Shown here: positions 39,655-49,125 of the stretch, piece by piece | Position numbering within the stretch: the first letter of the stretch is position 1 | How the letters are laid out: each line of letters begins with the position of its first letter | Assembly: GCA_905182225.1 (NCBI GenBank) | Contig: CAJJAJ010000009.1 | Span: 62,001 to 126,000, forward strand | Length of the DNA stretch: 64,000 nucleotides | Direction: 5' to 3' | Source: an uncultured Aquiluna sp. | GTDB lineage: Bacteria > Actinomycetota > Actinomycetes > Actinomycetales > Microbacteriaceae | Position numbers and translations under genes: made by a program | The notes under the pieces: generated by a model | The model's database searches: none | Told to the model about the DNA's origin: nothing | The model's input: the letters and a program-made list of their open reading frames with translations, nothing else

Positions 39655-40733
39655 TTTTCGCGCTCCAGTCCCAGGATTCCAGCCACCGCGTCGGCGGTTG
39701 CTCCAACCTTTTTTGGCTTGATTGAGCGACCACGCTCGTCTTTTAGAGCCCAGTCGGGATCTTTCAGGCCGTGGCCTGTAACTGTAACCACCACGGTGTT
39801 CACGGCCGGGAGGTTTCCCTGCTGCTCTAGTTTATAAAGACCTGCAGCACCGGTTGCACTCGAAGGCTCAACGAAAACGCCGCACTCCTGAGACAAGAAT
39901 CGATGCATCCATAAAATTTGCTTGTCACTAACGGCATCAAAACCGCCGTCGGAGTCCCGCTTCGCCTCTTGAGCTAAATCCCAAGAAGCCGGATTGCCGA
40001 TCCTGATGGCAGTGGCTATAGTTTCCGGCTTTGCCACCGGTGATCCCTTGATGAATGGAGCAGATCCCTCAGCCTGAATGCCATAGAGCTTCGGAAGCTT
40101 CTTGATTCTCCCATCCGAAACTTCTTCCCGGTAACCAAGGTGGTAGGCGGAGATGTTGCCGGCATTGCCCAGCGGCATCGCGTGGAGATCTGGTGCCTCA
40201 CCAAGAACATCGACCACTTCAAAAGCCGCTGTCTTTTGTCCTTGAAGTCGGTAAGGGTTTACGGAGTTCACCAAGAACACCGGATAGTTTTCACTTAACT
40301 CACGCGCAAGCCGAAGGCAGTCATCGAAGTTTCCACGAACCTGCAAAATCTTTGCCTTGTGTGCGACGGCCTGAGACAGCTTTCCCCAAGAAATTTTTCC
40401 GGCGGGCACCAATACAACTGACTGCATTCCGGCCTTAACAGCGTAGGCCGCTGCGGCTGCGGAAGTGTTCCCCGTAGAGGCAGCTATCACCGCTTTGGCG
40501 CCGTGAGCTTTTGCCTTTGAGACAGCGGTAGTCATTCCTCGGTCCTTGAACGATCCGGTTGGGTTCATTCCTTCAAATTTCAAGTGAACATTTCCCACGT
40601 CCAACAACTTTGCAAGAGCAGGTGCCTCGATTAGAGGAGTGCCGCCTTCGCCCAAGGTCACAATCGGATCCCCAGTTTCAAATGGCAACCGATCCATGTA
40701 CTCGCGAATTACTCCTCGCCATTGGTGCGCCAT
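39651..40733 (-). CDS. thrC: Threonine synthase
   Basis: ThrC converts O-phosphohomoserine to threonine with PLP. The 360-residue product has the PLP lysine in NPTGSFKDRGMTTAVSKA, the phosphate loop LGNAGNISAYHLGY and a C-terminal serine-containing SATGAAG region. The short length and lack of a long N-terminal domain match the class found in Gram-positive bacteria. Its start overlaps the hom stop by one base and its stop overlaps thrB by 4 nt. Confidence 0.95.
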   Translation of the reverse strand: MAHQWRGVIREYMDRLPFETGDPIVTLGEGGTPLIEAPALAKLLDVGNVHLKFEGMNPTGSFKDRGMTTAVSKAKAHGAKAVIAASTGNTSAAAAAYAVKAGMQSVVLVPAGKISWGKLSQAVAHKAKILQVRGNFDDCLRLARELSENYPVFLVNSVNPYRLQGQKTAAFEVVDVLGEAPDLHAMPLGNAGNISAYHLGYREEVSDGRIKKLPKLYGIQAEGSAPFIKGSPVAKPETIATAIRIGNPASWDLAQEAKRDSDGGFDAVSDKQILWMHRFLSQECGVFVEPSSATGAAGLYKLEQQGNLPAVNTVVVTVTGHGLKDPDWALKDERGRSIKPKKVGATADAVAGILGLEREK

Positions 40734-42037
40734 CAGAGCCCTTCCACCCGGATTACCGAGTTCACGTTTACGACCGCCGCATTTTTGCTAAGAGCAACTG
40801 CTACTTTTTCCAGGTCGGATTCCAAAGCCACGTGTGTCATCACGGTTAGCACCGCAGCCGCATCCTGATCCGCTGGACTCTGCTGAACAGTCTCGACGCT
40901 CACTCCATTTTCGGCAAACACCGATGCTATCGACGCCAGCACTCCGGCCTCATCGGAAACCTCGAGAGTGATTTGGAATCTGGTAACAACTGACTGAACC
41001 GGAAGGATTTCTAAATTCGCATGGGTTGAGTCTGCAAGTCCTGGCCCTCCTGCCAAGTGGCGCTTAGCAGCGCTAACCAAGTCGCCAAGGATGGCTGAGG
41101 CTGTTTCCTTTCCACCGGCACCTGCGCCGTAAAACATCAGCTCCCCGGCCGACTCTGCTTCAACAAAAACGGCGTTGTAGGCTCCGCGAACCGCAGCGAG
41201 AGGGTGAGACAGGGGAATCAAAGTCGGGTGGACCCTAATTACTATTCCTTCCTTATCACCATTCGAGGCGCGTTCGCAGATCGCCAAAAGCTTCACCGCG
41301 TAACCGGCTGTGCGAGCAGCGTTAATTTGTTGGGCAGTGATCTTTGTTATTCCCTCGCGATAAACGGACTCGACCGGAACCTCTGAGTGAAAAGCCAAGG
41401 ACGCGATGATCGACGCCTTACTCTGAGCGTCAAAGCCCTCAATGTCTGCGGTTGGGTCGGCTTCGGCGTAACCAAGCTTCTTCGCAAGTTCCAGAGCGTC
41501 ACCAAACTCAGCGCCGGTTGACTCCATTCGATCCAAAATAAAATTAGTCGTGCCGTTGACGATACCCATCACCCGGTTTATTTTGTCGCCGGCCAAAGAC
41601 TCACGCAGCGGCCTGATAATCGGTATTGCCCCTGCTACAGCGGCCTCAAAATAAAGCTGGGCGCCAAGCTGGTCAGCCAATCCGAATAATTCCGGTCCAT
41701 GGGCCGCAATGAGGGCCTTATTGGCGGTGACAACATCAGCACCAGACTCGAGCGCAAGCTTGATCCAAGACCTGGCCGGCTCAATGCCTCCAATTAGTTC
41801 AATGACTACGTCGCTACCAAGAATTAGTGATTCAGCATCCTCGGTCAATAACTCCTCTGGCAAATCAAAATCTCGCTCCGCCTTCAAATTTCTTACCGCG
41901 ATACCTGAAAGCTCGAGGGTCGTTCCTACTCGGCTCGCAAGCTCTTCAGAGTTCTCAAGAAGCAACCTGGCTACCTGCGACCCGACCGAGCCTGCTCCCA
42001 ATAGTGCAACTCTGATTGGTCTATACGCGCTTTGCAT
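40733..42037 (-). CDS. hom: Homoserine dehydrogenase
   Basis: Hom reduces aspartate semialdehyde to homoserine, the branch point to threonine and methionine. The 434-residue protein has the Rossmann motif VALLGAGSVGSQVARLL, the catalytic region with NGTTNFILDRM and GYAEADPTADIEGFDAQSK, and a C-terminal ACT domain (about 350-430) that in relatives mediates threonine inhibition. It follows lysA by 2 nt. Confidence 0.95.
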   Translation of the reverse strand: MQSAYRPIRVALLGAGSVGSQVARLLLENSEELASRVGTTLELSGIAVRNLKAERDFDLPEELLTEDAESLILGSDVVIELIGGIEPARSWIKLALESGADVVTANKALIAAHGPELFGLADQLGAQLYFEAAVAGAIPIIRPLRESLAGDKINRVMGIVNGTTNFILDRMESTGAEFGDALELAKKLGYAEADPTADIEGFDAQSKASIIASLAFHSEVPVESVYREGITKITAQQINAARTAGYAVKLLAICERASNGDKEGIVIRVHPTLIPLSHPLAAVRGAYNAVFVEAESAGELMFYGAGAGGKETASAILGDLVSAAKRHLAGGPGLADSTHANLEILPVQSVVTRFQITLEVSDEAGVLASIASVFAENGVSVETVQQSPADQDAAAVLTVMTHVALESDLEKVAVALSKNAAVVNVNSVIRVEGL

Positions 42038-42039
42038 TT

Positions 42040-43443
42040 CTAAGCCTCTCCTGGCTCAAAGCCGGCATCTCGATTTAGCAAATCTCTCTCGGTTTCCGCC
42101 CTGATAAGCACCCTGGCGGCACCGCCCTTGACTGCTATAACAGCAGGTCTAGGCAGATAGTTGTAATTAGAAGATAGCGAAAAGCAATACGCTCCGGTTG
42201 CTGGCACGGCGAGCAAATCATTAACCGACACATCGGCTGGCAATAATGCATGTCTCACAACAATGTCGCCTGACTCACAGTGCTTACCAACGACTCGACT
42301 AAGTGTTGCTTCGGCATCGGACGAACGAGAGGCAATCGCCGCACTGTACTCGGCCTCGTAAAGAGCGGACCTGATGTTGTCGCTCATGCCGCCGTCGACG
42401 CTTACATACTTTCTTGAAGCCGCGGCGCCTTGGTCTGTTACGTGAACATCCTTGAGGGTTCCGACGGAGTAAATTGTTACGCCGGCAGGCCCGGCGATAA
42501 CCCTGCCGGGCTCAAACGCAAGCGCAGGCACCGGAATTCCAAGCTGCTCGCACTTCTGGGCTACGGCGGTTGTTATTCGGCCGGCCATTTCATCCAGCGG
42601 CAATGGCCGGTCAGCCTGGGTGTAGCTGATACCGAAGCCTCCACCGAGATTCAGTTCTGGAACATCTCCACCGGCCAAAAGCTTCGCATGCACTTCAAGT
42701 AAGCGCTCAGCAGCCGCAACAAAACCGTCAACAACAAAGATTTGCGATCCTATGTGCGAGTGAAGTCCTAAAAACTTCAACTGCGAGTGGGACCGAATCT
42801 TTTCGACCATGTCTGGCACGTCGACCAGAGCGATACCAAATTTTTGGTCCTCACGCGCGGTTGCCAAGTATTCATGGGTAAACGCGTGGACGCCAGTGTT
42901 TACTCGCAGCCGAACTGCTTGGACTTTGTCCTGAGCGCTTGCGACCGAGGCAATGCGCTCTATCTCTAGTTCTGAGTCAATGACAATGGCCCCGACTCCA
43001 GCCGAAATAGCTCGGCCGATTTCGACGAGTGACTTATTGTTCCCGTGAAGTCCGATTCTCGGTCCTTCAATTCCGGCAGCCAGGGCTACTGCTAGCTCTC
43101 CGCTTGTAGAAACATCTATCGAAAGACCAGCTTGGTCAACCCACCTAACCACCTCGGTTGTCAAGAGCGCCTTGGAAGCGTAATAGCACTTGGCAGTCGT
43201 GCCAATTTTCTGGGCGGCATCGGAGAAGGCTCTGCGCGTGCTCATAAGACGCGACTCAAAATCCTCTTGGTCGACAACATAAAGCGGAGAACCAAACTGA
43301 CGGACTAGGTCAGAAGCGGTCTGACCGCCAACTAAAAGCTCGCCGCGTTCATTGCGCTTGGCAGTTCTCGGCCAAATTCTTGGATCCAGCTCGGAAAGGC
43401 TAGCTGGCGTCTCCAGCCACTCAGGCGTGAGCGGATTCTTCAT
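42040..43443 (-). CDS. lysA: Diaminopimelate decarboxylase
   Basis: LysA decarboxylates meso-diaminopimelate to lysine with PLP. The 467-residue product has the alanine-racemase-like barrel with KCYYASKALLTTEVVRWV (PLP lysine), the glycine-rich ELNLGGGFGISYTQ, FEPGRVIAGPAGVT and a CESGDIV motif with the catalytic cysteine. It lies 2 nt after argS. The argS-lysA pair is known in Corynebacterium and relatives, where it responds to lysine and arginine. No riboswitch is seen here. Confidence 0.95.
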   Translation of the reverse strand: MKNPLTPEWLETPASLSELDPRIWPRTAKRNERGELLVGGQTASDLVRQFGSPLYVVDQEDFESRLMSTRRAFSDAAQKIGTTAKCYYASKALLTTEVVRWVDQAGLSIDVSTSGELAVALAAGIEGPRIGLHGNNKSLVEIGRAISAGVGAIVIDSELEIERIASVASAQDKVQAVRLRVNTGVHAFTHEYLATAREDQKFGIALVDVPDMVEKIRSHSQLKFLGLHSHIGSQIFVVDGFVAAAERLLEVHAKLLAGGDVPELNLGGGFGISYTQADRPLPLDEMAGRITTAVAQKCEQLGIPVPALAFEPGRVIAGPAGVTIYSVGTLKDVHVTDQGAAASRKYVSVDGGMSDNIRSALYEAEYSAAIASRSSDAEATLSRVVGKHCESGDIVVRHALLPADVSVNDLLAVPATGAYCFSLSSNYNYLPRPAVIAVKGGAARVLIRAETERDLLNRDAGFEPGEA

Positions 43444-43445
43444 AG

Positions 43446-45104
43446 CTACATCCTCTCCGGGGCGCTAACCCCAAGTAACCCAAGTCCATTTGCAAGTACT
43501 TGCGTGCACGCATCATTGAGCCAAAGCCTGGAGCGATGGACAGTTTCTACAGGGTCCCCCGAGAGTGGAATTACTCGACAGTGGTCGTAGAAACGGTGAT
43601 AAGTACCCGCCAATTCTTCCAGATATCTGGCAACCCGGTGAGGTTCGCGGAATTCACTTGCAGTTTCGACCACCTGAGGGAATTGAGCCAGTTGTGCAAT
43701 CAGATTCTGCTCGCTCAAATGGGAAAGAGCTTCCGGAACAAACTCACTCCTTTCCACCAGCTGCGCCGAGGCGTTTTTAGAGACCTGCCTGGTCCTGGCG
43801 TGAGCATATTGAACGTAGAAAACTGGATTGTCGTTGGTCTTTTTTGTCAAAACCTCAAGATCAACATCCAGGCTTGAGTTAATTGATGATCGAGCGAGTG
43901 AATATCGGGCCGCATCAACGCCAACCGCCTCGACAAGATCCTCCATGGTTATTACTGTTCCAGCTCGTTTAGACATTTTCACCGGCTGACCTGCTCGAAC
44001 CAGATTGACCATTTGCCCGATCAGAATCTCCATATGCTTGCCAGGAGTGTCGCCAAAAGCAGCGCAAATGGCCATCATGCGCTGAACATAGCCGTGATGA
44101 TCTGCGCCAAGCATATAAAGGCACTGATCAAAGCCACGTTCTCGCTTGTCCAGGTAATAAGCGATATCCCCAGCGATGTAGGCATTGGAGCCATCAGATT
44201 TGACAATCACGCGATCGCGATCGTCGCCGAAGGTGCTCGAGCGCAACCAGGTTGCCCCGTCCTCAACAAAGGTGTGCCCTTTTTCGCCGAGCCTCAGAAT
44301 TGACTGTTCGACTGCTCCGGACTCATACATCGAATGCTCGTGGAAAAAAACATCGAAATCGACGCCGAAATCGTGCAGCGACTTTCTTATTTGGGCGAAC
44401 ATTAGCTCGACGCCAGCCGACCTAAAGGCCTCCTGCGTTTCGTCGGGTTCGAGACTTAGAGGGTCTTTTCCGGATTGGTCCATGACGGTATTGGCAATGT
44501 CGAAAATATATTGGCCAGAATAGCCATCTTCGGGAGCCGGTTCGTTCTTCGCTGCAGCAACCAAGGACCTAGCGAACCTATCAATCTGCCCACCGTGATC
44601 ATTAAAGTAATACTCGCGAGTCACTTCGGCACCGGAAAAATCAAAGATTCGAGCTAAGGAGTCTCCCACCGCGGCCCAACGGGTTCCGCCTAGGTGAATT
44701 GGTCCAGTGGGGTTTGCCGAGACAAATTCAAGGTTCAGCTTTACTCCCACCAGGCTGTCTCCGCGACCAAAGTCGACACCCTGATCGACGATGGTTTTCA
44801 CCAACGACGCAGAGGCCCCGGTCGAAACGAACAAGTTAATGAACCCCGGGCCTGCAATTTCAACCTTGGAGATGCCTTCGACTGTTTCAAGCTTGGAAGC
44901 CAGAATTTCGGCAAATTGCCTTGGCGTCATCCCAAAGGACTTACCCAACTGCATAGCCACGTTCGTGGCCCAATCGCCGTGGTCGCGATTCTTAGGTCGT
45001 TCAACAACCACAGAACTTGGAATTTCGGCTTGAGCCAGTCCTCCCTCAGCCATGAGCTGACTCAGTGCATTGAGAATCGCACTCGATAGCTGTTCTGGGG
45101 TCAT
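43446..45104 (-). CDS. argS: Arginyl-tRNA synthetase
   Basis: ArgS charges tRNA-Arg. The 552-residue class I enzyme has an N-terminal additional domain (about 1-110), the HIGH-type motif [20 protein letters not shown] (HLGG, an accepted actinobacterial variant), a KMSKRAG motif and the C-terminal DALR anticodon-binding domain. The ATG has an AGGA ribosome binding site embedded in a 12-nt palindrome. It is the first gene of a long minus-strand run and faces away from the tRNA-Arg gene. Confidence 0.96.
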   Translation of the reverse strand: MTPEQLSSAILNALSQLMAEGGLAQAEIPSSVVVERPKNRDHGDWATNVAMQLGKSFGMTPRQFAEILASKLETVEGISKVEIAGPGFINLFVSTGASASLVKTIVDQGVDFGRGDSLVGVKLNLEFVSANPTGPIHLGGTRWAAVGDSLARIFDFSGAEVTREYYFNDHGGQIDRFARSLVAAAKNEPAPEDGYSGQYIFDIANTVMDQSGKDPLSLEPDETQEAFRSAGVELMFAQIRKSLHDFGVDFDVFFHEHSMYESGAVEQSILRLGEKGHTFVEDGATWLRSSTFGDDRDRVIVKSDGSNAYIAGDIAYYLDKRERGFDQCLYMLGADHHGYVQRMMAICAAFGDTPGKHMEILIGQMVNLVRAGQPVKMSKRAGTVITMEDLVEAVGVDAARYSLARSSINSSLDVDLEVLTKKTNDNPVFYVQYAHARTRQVSKNASAQLVERSEFVPEALSHLSEQNLIAQLAQFPQVVETASEFREPHRVARYLEELAGTYHRFYDHCRVIPLSGDPVETVHRSRLWLNDACTQVLANGLGLLGVSAPERM

Positions 45105-45356
45105 GGCTAATTCCTAAATTTAGGCAAGGTGAGTCGCTCTGCACAAGCCGTTATGAACTTAAATCATACCCTCAATGCTGTTTACAGCGTGGCTTCGCGC
45201 CCCAAGCGCTGCATCGAAATATTCATCTTTTGACTTATCCGTGGCATGAAAATCGACTCGGCATACACACAGTTTTTGGTCTGGCTGCACAGACAAAACC
45301 CTCGGCATCTAAAAGCTGGTTTCACTTGCTCGACTAGTAAGCTGGCAGAACCCTAG
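45105..45356. other. Intergenic region between argS and tRNA-Arg
   Basis: This 252-nt gap is one of the two largest in the window. Next to argS it has the palindrome CCTAAATTTAGG (45113-45124) and a possible minus-strand promoter TTGTGC-18 nt-TAAATT. Further out are an imperfect hairpin near 45187-45213 (CAGCG...CGCTG) and another at 45272-45299 (GTTTT/GTCTG...CAGAC/AAAAC). The tRNA promoter should lie near its right end. I see no ORF of note. Confidence 0.5.
45117..45146 (-). promoter_or_regulatory. Possible promoter of argS-lysA-hom-thrCB
   Basis: TTGTGC and TAAATT are spaced by 18 nt on the minus strand, and transcription would begin just before the argS ATG. The -10 half lies in the palindrome CCTAAATTTAGG, a possible operator. 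An alternative -10 TATGAT further upstream (45163-45168) would keep the ribosome binding site. Confidence 0.4.
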
Positions 45357-45428
45357 GCCCCCATAGCTCAGGGGATAGAGCACCGCCCTCCGGAGGCGGG
45401 AGCGCAGGTTCGAATCCTGCTGGGGGCA
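45357..45428 (+). tRNA. tRNA-Arg (anticodon CCG)
   Basis: A complete cloverleaf can be drawn. The acceptor stem GCCCCCA pairs with TGGGGGC, the D-stem is GCTC/GAGC, and the anticodon stem CCGCC/GGCGG encloses the loop CTCCGGA. The T-arm is GCAGG-TTCGAAT-CCTGC. The anticodon CCG reads CGG arginine codons. The discriminator is A and CCA is not encoded. Its 3' end touches the stop codon of the convergent rdgB. Confidence 0.96.
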
Positions 45429-46004
45429 CTATCTACTAGCCAGAAAACTTGCCATTTGATTCATGGCCATCGCCCTGTGGGACAGGCTAGACTTCACTTC
45501 AGGCTCAAGCTGTGCCGCCGTAACCTCAAAACCCTCAGGGGTAAAAACTGGGTCGTAACCGAACCCGCCATCACCAGAAGCATGCAGAGCTATCGACCCT
45601 GGCCAAACACCCGTAAAAAAAGTCTCGCCAGACTCCTCAACAAGCGCGATCGTGCAAATAAAAGACGCAGTTCGATGCTCGGATGAGATGTCTTTCAGTT
45701 GATCCAAAAGCAGCTGTCTGTTGACCTCGTCGTCTCGCCCACCGGCCCAGATTGCAGAAAATATGCCAGGGGCACCGCCCATCACCTCCACACAGATACC
45801 AGAATCGTCCGCGAAAGACGGTTGACCGGTGGCCTCAAATGCCGCCCGAGCCTTGATTGCGGCGTTTTCTAAAAAAGTAACTCCGTTTTCAACTGGCTCT
45901 GGTCCCTCGTGTGGCACAAGCTGTAGCTGAGGCAAGGACGCTCCGAGTATGAAATCCGCCTCGGCAAGCTTGTGCTTATTGCCGGTGGCGAATATCAATT
46001 CCAT
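45429..46004 (-). CDS. rdgB: XTP/dITP diphosphatase (RdgB/HAM1 family)
   Basis: This pyrophosphatase removes non-canonical purine nucleotides (dITP, XTP) from the pool. The 191-residue product has the opening FATGNKHKLAEADFIL, SFADDSGICVEVMGGAPGIFSA and GGFGYDPVFTPEG with SLSHRAMAM near the end, all family signatures. It is the last gene of murI-rph-rdgB and its stop codon abuts tRNA-Arg. The start overlaps the rph stop by one base. Confidence 0.95.
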   Translation of the reverse strand: MELIFATGNKHKLAEADFILGASLPQLQLVPHEGPEPVENGVTFLENAAIKARAAFEATGQPSFADDSGICVEVMGGAPGIFSAIWAGGRDDEVNRQLLLDQLKDISSEHRTASFICTIALVEESGETFFTGVWPGSIALHASGDGGFGYDPVFTPEGFEVTAAQLEPEVKSSLSHRAMAMNQMASFLASR

Positions 46005-46744
46005 CAGCGTGTTTCCAGAATCGAGCCAAGAGCTTCCATCTGCTTCATAGCTAGCTCACTGGTTGACTGAAGGGCCAGCGCCAAGAGCGCATCAAGCTCA
46101 CTCTTATTAAAAGGTGCAGCCTCGGCCGTTCCTTGAACTTCAACGAACAGGCCCCTGCCAGTAACGACAACATTCATGTCCGTGTCGGCTCGGACATCTT
46201 CAACATACGCAAGATCGGTCATCGGCTCTCCGCCGACGATTCCAACCGAAACTGCCGAAACAGTGTCCAATAACGGGGTCGCCGATTTTGCAATAAATCC
46301 ATTTTGTTTTCCCCACTTGACCGCGTCAGCTAGAGCTATAAACGCCCCAGTAATTGCCGCTGTCCTGGTTCCACCATCGGCCTGCAACACGTCGCAATCC
46401 AAAACTATGGTGTTTTCACCGAGGCTCTTCACGTCTATTACAGCCCTTAGAGAGCGGCCGATGAGTCGAGAAATTTCATGGGTGCGACCACCGATTTTCC
46501 CCTTCACGCTCTCGCGATCCGATCTAGTGTGAGTGGCTCTTGGCAGCATCGAGTATTCGGCAGTTACCCAGCCTTCTCCGGAACCCTTTTTGAAGCGAGG
46601 AACGCCCTCGGTGAAAGACGCATTGCATAAGACTCTCGTGTTCCCAAAAGAGACAAGGCAGGAACCTTCGGCGTGCACGGTGAAGTTTCTTTCGAAACTA
46701 ATCTGCCTGAGTTCCGTGTTGGTTCTATTGTCTTGCCTAGTCAT
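46004..46744 (-). CDS. rph: Ribonuclease PH
   Basis: RNase PH trims tRNA 3' ends by phosphorolysis. The 246-residue protein has the family regions [50 protein letters not shown] and [19 protein letters not shown]. Its start overlaps the murI stop by 8 nt. The murI-rph-rdgB order is common in Actinobacteria. Confidence 0.96.
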   Translation of the reverse strand: MTRQDNRTNTELRQISFERNFTVHAEGSCLVSFGNTRVLCNASFTEGVPRFKKGSGEGWVTAEYSMLPRATHTRSDRESVKGKIGGRTHEISRLIGRSLRAVIDVKSLGENTIVLDCDVLQADGGTRTAAITGAFIALADAVKWGKQNGFIAKSATPLLDTVSAVSVGIVGGEPMTDLAYVEDVRADTDMNVVVTGRGLFVEVQGTAEAAPFNKSELDALLALALQSTSELAMKQMEALGSILETR

Positions 46745-47558
46745 TGATGATCTTTCCTTCTAAGTGCTGCACTTTGGTAACTTCGGGTCCTAAAAATCGT
46801 TGCGCCAACATTTCGAATGCTTGTTCATCACCGGTGGCAAAAAATTGATACTTAGCCTGGTTACCAGACGGCGCCAGCAAATCGTGCTCGGTCAAGACTC
46901 GAAAAACGTCCTTCGCTGTTTCGTCGGCCGATGAAACAAGATTCACGCTCTCTCCCATGACATAACCCAAAACTCCTCGCAGCAACGGATAGTGCGTGCA
47001 ACCCAGAACTAAAGTGTCCACGCCCGCTTGAATCAGCGGCGCCAAATACTTAGTCGCAGCTTCTACAACCTCGGGGCCAGACGTAACTCCCCGCTCGACG
47101 AGATCGACAAAGCTCGGGCAAGCGACGCTGTTAATTTCAAAGTCAACCGCGGCGGCAAAGGCATCGTCGTAGGCCCGAGAAGAGATTGTTGCGCTGGTGC
47201 CGATTACGCCAACTTTTTTATTTCCGCTCGTCGCGACCGCTGTCCGCACGGCGGGCTGAATCACCTCTACCACCGGAACTCCTAAGCCCTCTGTGTAGCG
47301 TTCTCTGGCGTCTCTCAGAACAGCAGCCGAAGCTGAATTGCAGGCTATGACCAGCACCTTTACGCCGGAGGCCACCAGGTCATCCATAACCTCGAGCGCC
47401 AATGAGCGAACTAGTGACAGCGGCTTCGGACCGTAGGGAGAGTTAAGAGTGTCCCCCACGTAATGAACCGATTCATTTGGAAGCTGATCAATAATCGCCC
47501 GGGCAACAGTGAGCCCACCGACTCCCGAGTCGAAAACTCCAATAGGTCTAGCATCCAC
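46737..47558 (-). CDS. murI: Glutamate racemase
   Basis: MurI makes D-glutamate for peptidoglycan. The 273-residue product opens with [18 protein letters not shown] and carries the two catalytic cysteines in [11 protein letters not shown] and [11 protein letters not shown]. The start is a GTG. It has no ribosome binding site, and a TAGACT hexamer ends 6 nt upstream, so the mRNA is probably leaderless. It is divergent from pncB. Confidence 0.95.
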   Translation of the reverse strand: MDARPIGVFDSGVGGLTVARAIIDQLPNESVHYVGDTLNSPYGPKPLSLVRSLALEVMDDLVASGVKVLVIACNSASAAVLRDARERYTEGLGVPVVEVIQPAVRTAVATSGNKKVGVIGTSATISSRAYDDAFAAAVDFEINSVACPSFVDLVERGVTSGPEVVEAATKYLAPLIQAGVDTLVLGCTHYPLLRGVLGYVMGESVNLVSSADETAKDVFRVLTEHDLLAPSGNQAKYQFFATGDEQAFEMLAQRFLGPEVTKVQHLEGKIIND

Positions 47559-47564
47559 CTAACA

Positions 47565-47570
47565 AGTCTA
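47565..47570 (-). promoter_or_regulatory. Probable -10 element of murI (leaderless start)
   Basis: TAGACT on the minus strand is separated by exactly 6 nt from the murI GTG, and no ribosome binding site is present. Confidence 0.5.
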
Positions 47571-47602
47571 GGCCCGAGGTGCAATAGCGGTTGTGGCTTG
47601 GG

Positions 47603-47608
47603 TAGGCT
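47603..47608 (+). promoter_or_regulatory. Probable -10 element of pncB (leaderless start)
   Basis: TAGGCT lies exactly 6 nt upstream of the pncB GTG, the mirror of the murI arrangement only about 35 nt away. No ribosome binding site is present. Confidence 0.5.
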
Positions 47609-47614
47609 GGTGTC

Positions 47615-48886
47615 GTGACAACAGCCCTGCTAACGGACCGCTACGAACTCACCATGGTTCAAGCTGCGCTGCGCTCGGGCAAAGCAGAACGCCAAACAGT
47701 TTTCGAAGTTTTCACTAGGTCACTACCAGCCGGCCGAAGGTTTGGTGTCCTCGCTGGCAACGGCCGCCTGCTGGCAGCAGTCCAAAAATTTAGGTTTGAA
47801 AAAGAAGAGATCGCGTTTCTTCTCAAAAACGAAATAGTCGACGAGTCAACTGCTGTCTGGCTTGAGAACTTTCGCTTCAAAGGCAACATTTATGGCTACC
47901 AAGAGGGTGAGCTTTTCTTCGCTAACTCGCCGGTCCTTAGGGTAGAAGGCAGCTTTGCGGAAGCAGTAATTCTAGAAACGGTAATACTCTCGATTTTGAA
48001 CTACGACAGCGCTGTGGCAAGTGCGGCAGCCCGGATGCGCTACGCGGCTGGGAATCGCTACTTGGCCGAAATGGGCGCCCGGCGAGCAAACGAGCACGCC
48101 GCAGTCGCCGCCGCGAGAGCTGCATACATCGTCGGCTTTGACGCCACAAGCAACTTGGAAGCCGGAAGAAGCTGGGGAATACCAACGATGGGAACCAGCG
48201 CCCACTCATTTACCTTGTTGCACGACAGCGAAGCCGAGGCCTTTCGGTCTCAAATCGAGTCAATGGGTAACGAAACCACGCTGCTTGTCGACACCTACGA
48301 CATCGAGCCGGCAGTGAAAGAAGCCGTCAGGCTCACTAACGGCAAAATAGCCGCCGTGAGGATCGACTCCGGCGATCTATCCATGGCAGCCGGCAAGGTG
48401 CGTCAGCTACTCGACTCCTTAGGGGCAACCGAAACAAAAATAGTTGTCACCAGCGACTTGGACGAATACACAATCGCCGCGCTGGCCGCAGCGCCGGTTG
48501 ACAGATACGGCGTAGGCACATCCTTGGTTACTGGATCTGGACACCCGACGGTTGGGTTCGTCTACAAGCTGGTGGCTCACTCTGACGGTGACGGCTGGGT
48601 CGACGTTGCGAAGACGTCAACATCAAAGGCCAACAGGGGCGGCAAAAAATTTGCCAGCAGGAAAATTCAGGACAACATAGCCATTGCAGAGCTTGTTGGC
48701 GGAGAATCGCAAGGCAGGCTTCTTCAGGTCCAGCTGGTTGCGGAAGGAGAGTGTTTCACTGACGCCATGGGGCCCGAGGGTGTTTTTGCAGCGCGAAATC
48801 ACCACGCAATGGCGATTTCTGAACTAAATGCATCTGGATTCAGGCTGTCAAATGGTGATCCTGCGATTCCCACTCATTTTGTTTAG
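47615..48886 (+). CDS. pncB: Nicotinate phosphoribosyltransferase
   Basis: PncB joins nicotinate to PRPP, entering the NAD salvage pathway. The 423-residue protein has DRYELTMVQAAL at the N-terminus, the MGARRANEHAA region, GTSAHSFTLLH with the regulatory histidine, VDTYDI and a RIDSGDL phosphate-binding motif. It starts with a GTG. The last 4 nt overlap the convergent DUF3039 gene, so no terminator fits between them. Confidence 0.93.
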   Translation: MTTALLTDRYELTMVQAALRSGKAERQTVFEVFTRSLPAGRRFGVLAGNGRLLAAVQKFRFEKEEIAFLLKNEIVDESTAVWLENFRFKGNIYGYQEGELFFANSPVLRVEGSFAEAVILETVILSILNYDSAVASAAARMRYAAGNRYLAEMGARRANEHAAVAAARAAYIVGFDATSNLEAGRSWGIPTMGTSAHSFTLLHDSEAEAFRSQIESMGNETTLLVDTYDIEPAVKEAVRLTNGKIAAVRIDSGDLSMAAGKVRQLLDSLGATETKIVVTSDLDEYTIAALAAAPVDRYGVGTSLVTGSGHPTVGFVYKLVAHSDGDGWVDVAKTSTSKANRGGKKFASRKIQDNIAIAELVGGESQGRLLQVQLVAEGECFTDAMGPEGVFAARNHHAMAISELNASGFRLSNGDPAIPTHFV

Positions 48887-49119
48887 TCGCCCTTGAAGGT
48901 TTCGTAAATCTTTTTACAATCCGGGCACACTGGAAACTTACCTGGGTCTCGACTTGGGACCCATGCCTTGCCACAAAGTGCAATGACTGGTTCTCCCAAT
49001 ACGGCCGATTCAACGATTTTATTCTTCTTGACGTAGTGCGAGTAACGCTCATGGTCGCCTTGATCGACTTGCTCAACACGCTCTTTATCGAGAGTGGTTC
49101 CAGAATCCAGATCGCTCAT
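48883..49119 (-). CDS. DUF3039 family small protein
   Basis: The 78-residue product belongs to a short actinobacterial family of unknown function. It has LCGKAWVPSRDPGKFPVCPDCKKIYE, with three cysteines that could form a small metal site. A -10-like TACAAT overlaps the htrA stop codon 8 nt upstream of the ATG, so it may have its own nearly leaderless transcript as well as read-through from htrA. The longer-looking 48840-49079 ORF in another frame is a shadow. Confidence 0.85.
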   Translation of the reverse strand: MSDLDSGTTLDKERVEQVDQGDHERYSHYVKKNKIVESAVLGEPVIALCGKAWVPSRDPGKFPVCPDCKKIYETFKGD

Positions 49120-49125
49120 AGGAAT

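Noticed and set aside
44680-44740. HLGG instead of HIGH in ArgRS as a defect
   Set aside because: HIGG/HLGG is an accepted variant in actinobacterial ArgRS, and the KMSKR motif is intact.
42040-45180. Lysine or T-box riboswitch before argS-lysA
   Set aside because: The leader before argS is short and has no conserved riboswitch or T-box elements that I can recognise.
48840-49079. 79-residue minus-strand ORF overlapping DUF3039
   Set aside because: It is another frame of the same region; the DUF3039 frame has the recognisable family motif.
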